From: Pigmentiphaga sp.
GTDB lineage: Bacteria > Pseudomonadota > Gammaproteobacteria > Burkholderiales > Burkholderiaceae_B
Reading direction: 5' to 3'
Length of the DNA stretch: 64,000 nt
NCBI GenBank assembly: GCA_023228945.1
Contig: JALOAI010000013.1
Span: 62,001-126,000, forward strand
Shown: piece by piece, positions 48,834 through 57,633 of the stretch
Layout: every line of letters starts with the position of its first letter
Numbering within the stretch: the first letter of the stretch is position 1
Notes under the pieces: model-generated
What the model was told of the DNA's origin: nothing
The model's database searches: none
What the model saw: only the letters and a program-made list of their open reading frames with translations
Made by a program: the position numbers and the translations under genes

Positions 48834-49805
48834 ATGAAGATCGCAAGCTATCGCGTGGACGGCCGCGACGGTATCGCCATGGTCGGCGCGGACGAAACCC
48901 TGCTGTTCGACATCGCCGCCCTTTGGCCCGAGCTCGGGCTGGCCGCTCCGGCGCCGCATCATATGATCGAACTGATCGAGTCCGGCCCGGAAGCCATGGC
49001 TGCCCTGCGCGCGCACCAGCCAGCCACCAGCCGGGGCATCCCGCTCGGACTCGCCACCCTGCTGCCTCCCGTTCGCCGGCCCTCCAAGATTATCTGCCTG
49101 GCCCTGAACAACAGCGCCAACAGCGACCGCATCCTCAGCGGTCCCAGCCATCCCGCCACGTTTCTCAAGCCGGCCAGCGCCCTCCTGGGCCATGGCGGCC
49201 ACATCGAGCTGCGCCCGAGCGATGGCCGCGTCCATCCCGAACCCGAACTGGCCGTGATCATCGGCCGGGAAGGCAAACGCATCGCGGCCCGCGACGCGCT
49301 GCAACACGTCTTCGGCTACACCGTTCACAACGACATCACCGGCGCCACCATGCGCGGCGAAGATACCTTCCACTACCGCGCCATCCATCCGGCCCAGGAC
49401 GGCTCGCTCGAACCGCGATACGTCGATACCTGGGTCAGCTACCCCGGCCGCTATAAAGGCAGCGACACCTTTGCCTGCATGGGCCCCTGGCTGACCACCG
49501 CCGATGCCATCCCCGACCCGCACAAGCTCGCCATTGCCTGTCATCATCAAGGGCGTACCGTCACCGAAGACAACACCGGCAACCTGACCTATAAAACCGC
49601 GGAGGTCATCGCCTTCGTGTCGCGCTACATGACGCTCTGGCCCGGCGATATCATCTCGCTTGGCACCGCGCTGCGCCGATCGGCCATCGGCGGCGCCGTG
49701 CAAAACATCGACCTCGCCGCCATGGGCGGCCCGGTCTCCGTCAGCATCGAAGGCATCGGCACCCTCAGCAATGGGGTCCGCATGATCGAGGAGACCCGAA
49801 CATGA
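48834..49805 (+). CDS. Fumarylacetoacetate hydrolase family protein
   Basis: A 323-residue FAH-fold enzyme. Metal-binding acids are in VHPEPELAVIIGREG and YTVHNDITGATMRGED; the C-terminal GDIISLGTA matches the family. Members hydrolyse or decarboxylate acylpyruvates such as ring-fission products. It overlaps the downstream dioxygenase by ATGA and likely acts on its product. Confidence 0.9.
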   Translation: MKIASYRVDGRDGIAMVGADETLLFDIAALWPELGLAAPAPHHMIELIESGPEAMAALRAHQPATSRGIPLGLATLLPPVRRPSKIICLALNNSANSDRILSGPSHPATFLKPASALLGHGGHIELRPSDGRVHPEPELAVIIGREGKRIAARDALQHVFGYTVHNDITGATMRGEDTFHYRAIHPAQDGSLEPRYVDTWVSYPGRYKGSDTFACMGPWLTTADAIPDPHKLAIACHHQGRTVTEDNTGNLTYKTAEVIAFVSRYMTLWPGDIISLGTALRRSAIGGAVQNIDLAAMGGPVSVSIEGIGTLSNGVRMIEETRT

Positions 49806-50812
49806 TCCCGCAACCGGGCAACGGCCCCGACCGGCAAGCCGCGACGGGCGGGGCCTTGGTCTGCGTGTCGCATTCGCCGATCATCATGATCCGCGCCCGG
49901 CCGCCGGCCGAAGAGCCCGAGCTGCTCGCGTATTACACCGACTGCGCCGAGCGCATCGCACGCTTCGATCCCGAGCAGGTCATCGTCTTCGGCACCGATC
50001 ACTTCGCGGGTTTTTCCTTGTCCATGATGCCGGCCCATTGCATCGGGCTGGCGTGCGAGGCGGTGGACGACGTCGGCGGCTTCCCGGGCCGCCTGGCGGT
50101 GCCTCGCGAGGCCGCCCTGGCCCTGGTGGCGCACCTGCGCGCCAGCGATTTCGACACCGCCGTGTCGTACAAGATGCGCATCGACCACGGTTTTTCACAG
50201 CCCATCAAGCGCCTGCTGGGCGCCCATGACCGCTATCCCGTCATTCCGGTGTTCATTGGCGCACTGGCGCCACCCTATCTGCCGTTCCGGCGTTCGCGCC
50301 TGCTGGGCGAGGCCATAGGCCGCTTCGTGCACGAGTCGGGCAAACGCACGCTGTTCCTGGGTTCGGGCGGGCTTTCCCATCACCCCACGCGCTACTATCC
50401 CCTGGTGGGTGAAGGCGATCCCGCAGTGGCCGCCTATCAATTGGAAGGCGCGCGCGGCGGCAGCTTCAGCGACGAAGCCTGGCTGCGGCGCATCTACGAC
50501 ATGCACGTGGAGGGCGCCGACATGCTCGTGAGCGGCCAGCGCACGCGGGCCGACATTCGCCTCAATCCCGAACTCGACCAACACTTCCTGGCGGAACTTT
50601 GCGCGGGTCGCCTCGCCGCATTCGATAGCTGGGACACGACCGCGCTGGTCGATACCGCCGGCATCGGCTTTCTGGAACTGCATACCTGGATCGCCGCCAC
50701 CGCCGCGCACCTGGCGATAGGGGGCGGGCTGCCCGACGACCACCGCTATGCCCCCACGCTGGAGTATGGTATCGGTTATGGCATGGTTTCCGCCGGCCTT
50801 CCCCCGTCCTGA
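49802..50812 (+). CDS. MhpB-like class III extradiol dioxygenase
   Basis: A 336-residue single-chain LigB-type enzyme with iron-ligand His24 (CVSHSPIIM) and His67 (FGTDHFAGF), plus the acid-base segment RIDHGFSQPIK and GGLSHHPTR. These match 2,3-dihydroxyphenylpropionate 1,2-dioxygenase (MhpB). The flavin hydroxylase at 26 kb could supply such a catechol. The first 18 residues are an unconserved extension. Confidence 0.88.
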   Translation: MIPQPGNGPDRQAATGGALVCVSHSPIIMIRARPPAEEPELLAYYTDCAERIARFDPEQVIVFGTDHFAGFSLSMMPAHCIGLACEAVDDVGGFPGRLAVPREAALALVAHLRASDFDTAVSYKMRIDHGFSQPIKRLLGAHDRYPVIPVFIGALAPPYLPFRRSRLLGEAIGRFVHESGKRTLFLGSGGLSHHPTRYYPLVGEGDPAVAAYQLEGARGGSFSDEAWLRRIYDMHVEGADMLVSGQRTRADIRLNPELDQHFLAELCAGRLAAFDSWDTTALVDTAGIGFLELHTWIAATAAHLAIGGGLPDDHRYAPTLEYGIGYGMVSAGLPPS

Positions 50813-50828
50813 CTCGCACCGACCACCC

Positions 50829-51551
50829 ATGATCACCCGTCCCAGCGCCGTGGCGGGCCACCCCGCCCTTGCCGTCCTGACTTCCATGGCCACTCGCCGC
50901 CTGCTGGACGACCTCGCGGCCGTCTACCGCCGACGCGGCGTGCCGGTGCGGGTCACGGCGCGAGGTGGAGTGGATGCCGTGCGATCGATCCGACAAGGCG
51001 CGGTCTACGACGTGGCCGTGCTGTCCGACGATGCCCTGCGCGAGCTCATGGCCGACGACTTCATCATGGCCGGCAGCGCAACGCCCCTGGTCGACTCCCC
51101 GCTGGCCGCCGCCGTACGAGACGATGCGCCTCCCTACGATCTCGCCACCGAGGCCGGCTTGCGCCAGGCGCTGCTCGGCTGCACCGTGATCGGTCTTTCC
51201 ACCGGGCCCAGCGGGCGCCATTTGCGGCAGTGTTTTGCCCAATGGGGGCTGAGCGATGCCGAGCTCCGCATCGTGGAGGCGCCGCCCGGCGTCCCGGTGG
51301 GCAGCCTGGTCGCCGATGGCAGCGTCGCGCTGGGCTTCCAGCAGCACAGTGAATTCCTGGCCATCCCCGGCCTGCGCATCCTGCGCGCGCTGCCGCCCGC
51401 CATCCAGACCATCACCACGTTTTCCACCGGGCTGTTGCGCACTTGCCAAAATCCCGCCGCGGCGCGCGACTGGCTGGCCTTCCTGGTCTCGCCCGAGGCA
51501 GCGGCTTTCCATGCCCGGCATGGGCTGGAGCCGGCGCAAGCCCGCGCCTGA
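50829..51551 (+). CDS. Substrate-binding domain protein without signal peptide
   Basis: A 240-residue type 2 periplasmic-binding fold resembling ModA-like proteins (PALAVLTSMATRRLLDDLAAVY, VYDVAVLSDDALRELMADD, GCTVIGLSTGPSGRHL). There is no signal peptide or lipobox, so it is predicted cytoplasmic. It follows the MhpB-like gene by 16 bp and is probably in the same operon. It might be an effector-sensing or substrate-handling protein; function unknown. Confidence 0.65.
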   Translation: MITRPSAVAGHPALAVLTSMATRRLLDDLAAVYRRRGVPVRVTARGGVDAVRSIRQGAVYDVAVLSDDALRELMADDFIMAGSATPLVDSPLAAAVRDDAPPYDLATEAGLRQALLGCTVIGLSTGPSGRHLRQCFAQWGLSDAELRIVEAPPGVPVGSLVADGSVALGFQQHSEFLAIPGLRILRALPPAIQTITTFSTGLLRTCQNPAAARDWLAFLVSPEAAAFHARHGLEPAQARA

Positions 51552-51729
51552 CTTGTCATTCTTTCGTCGTATCGTCGGCTACCTCGCCCCCACCCTTGTC
51601 CGCTGCCCGCCTCCGCCGTGGCGGCCCCGGCCGACGCCGTTCTCGCCCTCGTGCGCCAGCGGCGCCGCCAAACACCGAACGCCGCAACCCGCTATCATCC
51701 AGGTTGGCCGGACGCCGCCCGAGACCTCG

Positions 51730-52854
51730 ATGAACGACCACGGACCCAAGCGCACGCCTCAACCTCCGCACGCCGCGCCAGCCTCAGACTTTCCCGGAGT
51801 CCGACGTTCCACCCGCGCCGGCGCCCTGCGTGCGCCCTGGATACGCAACACGATTTTCCTGGCGCTGTTCGTAGGGCTCAGCGCGGTGGTTCCTTATGTC
51901 ATCTATCGCGAATTGGGCGGCCAATGGCCCACGCTCGACGGCCGGCTGCTGACGCCCGCCTTCGGCGCGGCCTGCGTGGCCCTGCTCCTGGTGTATTTCG
52001 TGAGCGATGGTCTGCGGCTCTGGTTCGTCATCCGCGCGCTCGGCTACCGTTTGCCGGCGCGGCAGATGACGCCGCTGGTCTTCCTCAATGTCCTGATTAC
52101 CAATCTCAGCCCGCTGGGTGCCGGCGGCGGCGTCGCCCAGATCTGGTATCTGCGCCGCCTGGGCATGCACACCGGCGCCGCCACCGCGGCCGCCACGCTG
52201 CGCACCCTGCTGGCCAGCCTGGGCATCTTCGTTCCCGCCCTGCTTCTGCTGTGGTTCTGGCCGACGCTCGCCGGGCGAGTGCTATCGCCGGGATGGTCGT
52301 TCGCCCTTGGCCTGCTGGCCGCGCTCTATCTGGGTGGCTTCGTCCTGGTTTATTGGCAGTTGCGCGGCCTGCTGAACCTGACCGGTAAGACCCTGGCCTG
52401 GCTGGCGCGGCGAGGCTGGCTGAGCCTGGAGCGCCAGCAGCGCTGGTATCGCATCTGCCGCCGCGAACTCGTCCGCTTCTCGGTGGCCTTGCGCTGCTTC
52501 GGTGGCAGCCGCGGCACCGATGTCTGGCTGGCGCTGATCAGCACGGTGGTCTTCCTCCTGGCCCTGTTCAGCGTGCCCGCGCTGCTGCTCTATGGCCTGG
52601 GCTACGCCGTTCCCTATGCCACCTCGCTAAGCCTGAGCGCGATTACCACGTTTGCAATGTATTTTGCCCCCACTCCCGGCGGCGCCGGTATCGCCGAGGG
52701 CCTGTTCGGCCTGTTGTTCGCGGGCTATGTCGCCACAGCCGATCTCCTGCTGCTGGTGCTCGGCTGGCGATTCCTGACCGTGCACCTGGGTATGCTGCTG
52801 GGCGTTCCCGTGCTGCTGCGCGTGTTGTGGCGCGGAGGCCCGCATGTCGCGTAA
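51730..52854 (+). CDS. UPF0104/LPG-synthase-TM-like membrane protein
   Basis: A 374-residue protein with about eight helices and the hallmarks of the MprF flippase-like domain (LITNLSPLGAGGGVAQIWYL, TFAMYFAPTPGGAGIAEG). Stand-alone members such as AglD-neighbours and UPF0104 proteins are linked to lipid or glycolipid synthesis and translocation. Its stop overlaps the next gene by 11 bp, so the two are coupled. ATG at 51730 precedes a polar tail; the longer frame is not used. Confidence 0.82.
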   Translation: MNDHGPKRTPQPPHAAPASDFPGVRRSTRAGALRAPWIRNTIFLALFVGLSAVVPYVIYRELGGQWPTLDGRLLTPAFGAACVALLLVYFVSDGLRLWFVIRALGYRLPARQMTPLVFLNVLITNLSPLGAGGGVAQIWYLRRLGMHTGAATAAATLRTLLASLGIFVPALLLLWFWPTLAGRVLSPGWSFALGLLAALYLGGFVLVYWQLRGLLNLTGKTLAWLARRGWLSLERQQRWYRICRRELVRFSVALRCFGGSRGTDVWLALISTVVFLLALFSVPALLLYGLGYAVPYATSLSLSAITTFAMYFAPTPGGAGIAEGLFGLLFAGYVATADLLLLVLGWRFLTVHLGMLLGVPVLLRVLWRGGPHVA

Positions 52855-55090
52855 CTCCCGGGGCTGGCAGTTGGCCTTCACGCTCAGCGTGCTGCTGGTG
52901 GCGGTGCTGGTGGGCTACAAGGTCTATCTCAATTTCTTCGAACGCGATTTCGCGGCCGTGCACGCCTACCAGGTGGCGCGCATCCAGTCGATCCTGAAAG
53001 ACCGCGACCGCTTCCGGTTCGCGGTCGTCGGCAACATCAATAACTCGATCGGCATCTTCGAGCGCAAGATCGTGCCGGAACTCAACCGCAGCGGCGTGGA
53101 TTTCGTGGTGTCGGCGGGCAACGCCGTCAACGGCAGCGGCGAGGACAAATACCGCGCGCTCTATCGCAGCCTGGGTCACCTGCGCCTGCCCTACCTGCTC
53201 ACGTTTGGCGAGAACGAACACAGCCGCCTGGGAAGCTACCGCTTCTACGAACATTTCGGCCCCTATCTGTTTTCCTTCGATGCCGGCAACAGCCGCTTCC
53301 TGTTTCTGGATAGCGCGGGGCTGACCCACGCCAGTTGGCAGCTGGGCTGGCTCGAACAGCAACTCCAGGCCGCGCCGTTGCCGGAACATACCTTCGTGTT
53401 CAGCGGCCACCCCCTCAAGCCGGTCGATTTGAGCGGCGTCCTGGAATTCGACGATAGCTATCTGATGGAACCGGTGATGCGCGAGGCGGCCGCCGGCATC
53501 ATCGAGCGCGGCAACGTCGACGCGGTGTTCTCGGCCAACCTGCCGCTCTATGCGCAGCAACGGCACCACAACACCGATTACGTGCTCACGGGCGGCGCGG
53601 GAGGGCTGGTGCTCAACAACGAGCGCAGCTACTACCACTACGTCATCATCGACGTTCAGGGCGATCGCGTCACCATCACGCCCATGCCGCTGGAGATCGG
53701 CCAGCATCCCTTCTGGCGCACGGTGGAAAGCCTGTGGCTGTTCGTGCACTCGCTGTTCTATGTCGGCTATCTCAACTTCATCCTGCTGATGGCCGTGCTG
53801 GTGGCGATCTCGCTCTGGCTGCGCGGCCTGCTGTTCGTCGAGCGCGATTATTATCCCGACTTCGACCTGGACGCCACGCCGTTTGCCCAGCGCCGCCTGC
53901 GGATAGCGCACTTTACCAACAACTACCTGCCCTTCATCGGCGGCGTGCCGATTTCGATCGACCGCCTGCGTCGCGGCCTGCGGCAGCGCGGCGACGATGT
54001 GCTGATCGTGGCGCCCTCATACATCGGCCCCGCCGCCAGCGAACCCGAGGTGTTGCGCGTGCCCACCCTGCGGCCGATGGGCGAGAACCAGGAGTTCAGG
54101 CTGGCCAATATTTTTTCGCCGCGCCTGTATCGCGGGGTGCTGGCCTACCGGCCCGAGGTAATCCACGTGCACCACCCTTTCTGGCTGGGCAGCGTGGGGC
54201 TGTTCCTGGGGCGCCGTCTCAAAGTGCCGGTGGTCTTCACTTATCACACCCGGCTCGAGCATTATGCGCACAACGTGCGCCTTCCCGGGCCGCTGTTCCG
54301 CAACCTGATTTCGCACGCCCTGGTGCGGCGCTTCGCCAATCGCTGCGATGCCGTCGTGGTACCCACCGACAGCGCGGAAGAATATCTGCGCCTGATCGGC
54401 GTCAAGCGCCCGCTGTACGTCCAGCCCACCGGCATCGACGTCGCGCGGTTCGACACGGCGCCGCAAGCCCGAATCGACGCCTTGCGATCCAGCCTGGGAC
54501 TGGCGGGCAAGCGGGTGCTGATTACCGTTTCGCGCCTGAGCCGCGAAAAAAACCTCGAGTTCATGCTCGAAGCCCTTGCCCCTTTGTTGCGTTCGCATCC
54601 CGACTGGCGGCTGCTGCTGGTGGGCGACGGGCCGCAAAAAGCGGATCTGCGCGCCCGCGTCCAGACCCTCGGCCTGGGGCGGAACGTCGTGTTCACCGGC
54701 GGCGTGCCGCCCGAGCAATTGCCGCTGTACTACCGTTGCGCCGAGCTGTTCGTCTTCGCCTCGCGTTCCGAAACCCAGGGCATGGTGATCCTGGAAGCCA
54801 TGGCGGCCGGCCTGCCCGTGGTCGTCGTGCGCTCCAGCGGCATCGACGACACCGTACGCAACGGCGAGAACGGCTTCAAGACCCCGCTCAACCGCGAACT
54901 CTGGCGCCGCCGCGTCGATAGGGTCATGGGCGACGAAGCCTTGCGGCGCCGCCTTGCCGAAGCGGCCGCACTTTTTGCGCGCGACCATAGCCTGGAGGCC
55001 TTCGGCGACGCCCTGCACCAGGTTTATGCGGAGGTCTTGGCCAGCCGTGGCGGCACGTCTTTGCCAGCGGTGGACAAGGCTTGCCAGTAA
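52844..55090 (+). CDS. Fusion: degenerate metallophosphatase-like domain plus family-4 glycosyltransferase
   Basis: A 748-residue protein. Order: N-terminal membrane helix (8-32), calcineurin-like phosphatase fold (about 57-285), second helix (about 297-332), GT4 domain (about 350-735). In the phosphatase part the metal motifs are lost: DxH is GNIN (63-66), GDxxD is AGNAVN (91-96), GNHE is GENEH (122-126), GHxH is ANLPLY (231-236). The transferase keeps HFTNNYLPFIGGVPISI, the E-x7-E segment SETQGMVILEAMAAG and VLITVSRLSREKN. It resembles diacylglycerol glucosyltransferases and, with the flippase-like neighbour, suggests glycolipid synthesis. Confidence 0.82.
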   Translation: MSRNSRGWQLAFTLSVLLVAVLVGYKVYLNFFERDFAAVHAYQVARIQSILKDRDRFRFAVVGNINNSIGIFERKIVPELNRSGVDFVVSAGNAVNGSGEDKYRALYRSLGHLRLPYLLTFGENEHSRLGSYRFYEHFGPYLFSFDAGNSRFLFLDSAGLTHASWQLGWLEQQLQAAPLPEHTFVFSGHPLKPVDLSGVLEFDDSYLMEPVMREAAAGIIERGNVDAVFSANLPLYAQQRHHNTDYVLTGGAGGLVLNNERSYYHYVIIDVQGDRVTITPMPLEIGQHPFWRTVESLWLFVHSLFYVGYLNFILLMAVLVAISLWLRGLLFVERDYYPDFDLDATPFAQRRLRIAHFTNNYLPFIGGVPISIDRLRRGLRQRGDDVLIVAPSYIGPAASEPEVLRVPTLRPMGENQEFRLANIFSPRLYRGVLAYRPEVIHVHHPFWLGSVGLFLGRRLKVPVVFTYHTRLEHYAHNVRLPGPLFRNLISHALVRRFANRCDAVVVPTDSAEEYLRLIGVKRPLYVQPTGIDVARFDTAPQARIDALRSSLGLAGKRVLITVSRLSREKNLEFMLEALAPLLRSHPDWRLLLVGDGPQKADLRARVQTLGLGRNVVFTGGVPPEQLPLYYRCAELFVFASRSETQGMVILEAMAAGLPVVVVRSSGIDDTVRNGENGFKTPLNRELWRRRVDRVMGDEALRRRLAEAAALFARDHSLEAFGDALHQVYAEVLASRGGTSLPAVDKACQ

Positions 55091-55182
55091 CGGCTATCGC
55101 GGCGCCGGCCAAGGGCCTAGATTAGCAGTCGTCGCGGCCAGCCATGGCCGCCGCCTTCAACCGATTGCAGGAGGGTCTTTCC

Positions 55183-56511
55183 ATGAGCCTGACACCCGAG
55201 GCCATCGCCGCCCTGGTGCGCCCCGACAGCGTGCACCGGCGCCTCTACACCGATCCCGACATCTTCGCCCTCGAGATGCAGCGCATCTACGGCCAGGCCT
55301 GGATTTACGTGGGTCACGACAGCCAGGTGCCCAACCCCGGCGATTATCACACCACTCGTATCGGCGACCAGGACGTAATCATGGTCCGCGACACCAATGG
55401 CGAGATCCGCGTCGTGTACAACCGTTGCCCCCACAAGGGCGCGCAACTGGTGGCCGCCGGCAGCGGCAATACCGGCAAGTTCTTCCGCTGCCCCTACCAC
55501 GCGTGGAGCTTCAAGCTCGACGGCTCGCACCTGGCGGCGCCGCTGCGCAAAGGGCTGATCGACACCAACTACGACCCCAAGCATCCCGATTTCTCCATGC
55601 GCCCGCTGGCTCGCGTCGACAGCTATCGCGGCTTCGTGTTCGCCAATCAGTCGCCCGAGGGCGAAGATCTCCTGTCGTTCCTGGGCGGCGTCACCACATC
55701 CATCGACAACCTCTGTGACCGCTCGCCGGTGGGCGAGATCGAAGTGGTGGGCGGCGTGTTCCAGGTGATGCAGCAATCCAACTGGAAGGTGTTCTACGAG
55801 AACCTGCACGACACCATGCACGCGCCCGTCACGCACGAGTCTTCCTTCATGGCGGCGCGCGACAAGGCGGCTGAACAAGGCGAGATGCCGTTTGAGCTGC
55901 TGATCATGGACGGCAACGGCGCACCCTGGGAGTTCTGGGAAGCGCTGGAGCTCGTGGCCTACCCCAATGGCCACGGCTATATGGAGGCGATCTTCGATCC
56001 CGCCGCCGCCACCCGCGATCCCGTCTCGCGCGCCCACTTCGAGAGCCTGTCCAAGGTGCATGGCGAAGACAAGGCCCGCGAGATCCTGGGCATGAACCGC
56101 CACAACACCATCATCTACGGCAGCGGCTCGCCGCACACCGTGTTCCAGCAGTTCCGCGTGATCCGTCCGGTGTCGGTCGACCGCACGATGATCGAGATCC
56201 AGACTTTCCGCCTCAAGGGCGCGCCGGCCGAGGTCTTCGATCGGGCGATCACCTATACCAACATCATCAACTCGCCGTCGTCCAACGTCATGCCCGACGA
56301 CATCGAGCTGTACCGCCGTTGCCAACAGGGCAATGCCACCAATGGCGGTGATTGGGTCAGCCACCATCGCTACGTCGGCACCGACAAAACCACCGAGGCC
56401 GGCATGGTGTCCACCAACGGCACCAGCGAACTCCCCATGCGCAACCAGTTTGCCGCCTGGAAAAAGTTCATGCTGCAAACCCCCGCCCAGGAGAACCGCC
56501 ATGTTGCTTGA
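55183..56511 (+). CDS. Ring-hydroxylating dioxygenase alpha subunit
   Basis: A 442-residue Rieske oxygenase. The [2Fe-2S] ligands are Cys82/His84 (RCPHKGA) and Cys103/His106 (RCPYHAW). The mononuclear iron region is WKVFYENLHDTMHAPVTHE with the Asp that links it to the Rieske centre. It activates O2 to form cis-dihydrodiols or catechols. GGAGGG precedes the ATG. It overlaps the beta subunit gene by 11 bp. No dedicated ferredoxin or reductase follows. The aromatic substrate is not evident. Confidence 0.92.
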   Translation: MSLTPEAIAALVRPDSVHRRLYTDPDIFALEMQRIYGQAWIYVGHDSQVPNPGDYHTTRIGDQDVIMVRDTNGEIRVVYNRCPHKGAQLVAAGSGNTGKFFRCPYHAWSFKLDGSHLAAPLRKGLIDTNYDPKHPDFSMRPLARVDSYRGFVFANQSPEGEDLLSFLGGVTTSIDNLCDRSPVGEIEVVGGVFQVMQQSNWKVFYENLHDTMHAPVTHESSFMAARDKAAEQGEMPFELLIMDGNGAPWEFWEALELVAYPNGHGYMEAIFDPAAATRDPVSRAHFESLSKVHGEDKAREILGMNRHNTIIYGSGSPHTVFQQFRVIRPVSVDRTMIEIQTFRLKGAPAEVFDRAITYTNIINSPSSNVMPDDIELYRRCQQGNATNGGDWVSHHRYVGTDKTTEAGMVSTNGTSELPMRNQFAAWKKFMLQTPAQENRHVA

Positions 56512-57034
56512 TCGCACGTTCGACGTGTCCACGGTGCCGGTGGCCGGCGCCAGCCTGCCCGCCGAAGCGCTGCAGTCGGTGCAGCAGTTCCTGTTCCACG
56601 AGGCCCGCCTGCTCGACGAACGCCGCTTCGACGAATGGAATCAATTATGGGCCGAAGATGGGCGCTACTGGGTACCGCGCCGGCACGACCAGGAGAATCC
56701 CTTCGATCACGTCTCGCTGTTCTGGGAAGACGCCATGCTGCGCGATGTACGCGTGCGGCGCCTCAACCACGAGCACAACTGGTCGCAGCAGCCGCCCACG
56801 CGGGCGTCGCGCCTGGTCGGCAACGTCATGGTCGACGGAGTGGACGCCGCCGGCCATCTGATCGTACGCTCCAGCCTGCAAATGACGGAATGGCGTCTTG
56901 AACAGCGGCAGTTCGGCGCCACGGTGTTCCACAAGCTGGCCGCCACCGATGACGGCGGCTGGAAGATCGTGCTCAAGCGCGTCAACCTCGTCAACTGCGA
57001 TGGCGTGTTCGGCATCCTCGAGGTGTTCTTTTGA
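56501..57034 (+). CDS. Ring-hydroxylating dioxygenase beta subunit
   Basis: A 177-residue SnoaL/NTF2-fold subunit (FHEARLLDERRFDEWNQLWAEDGRYWVP, RASRLVGNVMV, GGWKIVLKRVNLVN). It structures the alpha3beta3 complex. It overlaps alpha and the next gene (TTGA junction). Confidence 0.9.
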   Translation: MLLDRTFDVSTVPVAGASLPAEALQSVQQFLFHEARLLDERRFDEWNQLWAEDGRYWVPRRHDQENPFDHVSLFWEDAMLRDVRVRRLNHEHNWSQQPPTRASRLVGNVMVDGVDAAGHLIVRSSLQMTEWRLEQRQFGATVFHKLAATDDGGWKIVLKRVNLVNCDGVFGILEVFF

Positions 57035-57633
57035 GCGCGCCGCCGGTTCTCCTGGCGCTGCACTATCAGAACGATGTGCTGCACCCCGACGGCAAGATCC
57101 GCGTCGGCCTGGGCGACGGCGATCAGCACCGCGCGGCGCTGATCGCCTCGGCGGGCCGGTTGCTGGCGGGGGCGCGCGAGCGCGAATGGCCCATCATTCA
57201 CGTGCGCATCGCCTTTCGCCCGGATTATGCCGACATGCCCGACAACATGCCGATCTTCCGCAAAACGCGCGAGATCGGCGCGGTGCCGGAAGGCGGCTGG
57301 GGTAGCGAGTTCTTCGCCGAGCTGGCGCCGCTGGATTCGCCGCGCGAGTTCGTGGTGCGGCACACCGCCATCAGCAGCTTCTACGGCACACCGCTGATGC
57401 AGCTGCTGATCATGCTCCAGGCGCGCGAGGTGGTGGTGGCGGGCGTGGCCACCCATTCGGTGGTGGAAAGCACGGTGCGGGATGCCGCCGACCGCGGCTA
57501 CGTGGTGCACGTGGCCGCGGATGCCTGCGCCGCCGCCGACCGCCAGGCGCACCAGGCCGCCCTCAACAGCATGGCCTTGATCGCCAACGTCAGCCAGGTG
57601 GATGCCATCCTGGCCTCGGGAGCTGCGTCATGA
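57031..57633 (+). CDS. Isochorismatase-fold protein lacking the catalytic triad
   Basis: A 200-residue member of the cysteine hydrolase family by fold (ALHYQNDVLHPDGKI, SFYGTPLMQLLIMLQAREVVVAG, DAADRGYVVHVAADACA). The usual Asp-Lys-Cys residues align with His11, His111 and Val144 (GVATHSVVEST in place of GVATNVCVEST). It therefore cannot use the normal nucleophile. It starts with TTG in an overlap with the beta subunit, and overlaps the SDR by ATGA, so it is embedded in the operon. Role unknown; perhaps a binding or lyase-like function. Confidence 0.82.
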   Translation: MSAPPVLLALHYQNDVLHPDGKIRVGLGDGDQHRAALIASAGRLLAGAREREWPIIHVRIAFRPDYADMPDNMPIFRKTREIGAVPEGGWGSEFFAELAPLDSPREFVVRHTAISSFYGTPLMQLLIMLQAREVVVAGVATHSVVESTVRDAADRGYVVHVAADACAAADRQAHQAALNSMALIANVSQVDAILASGAAS

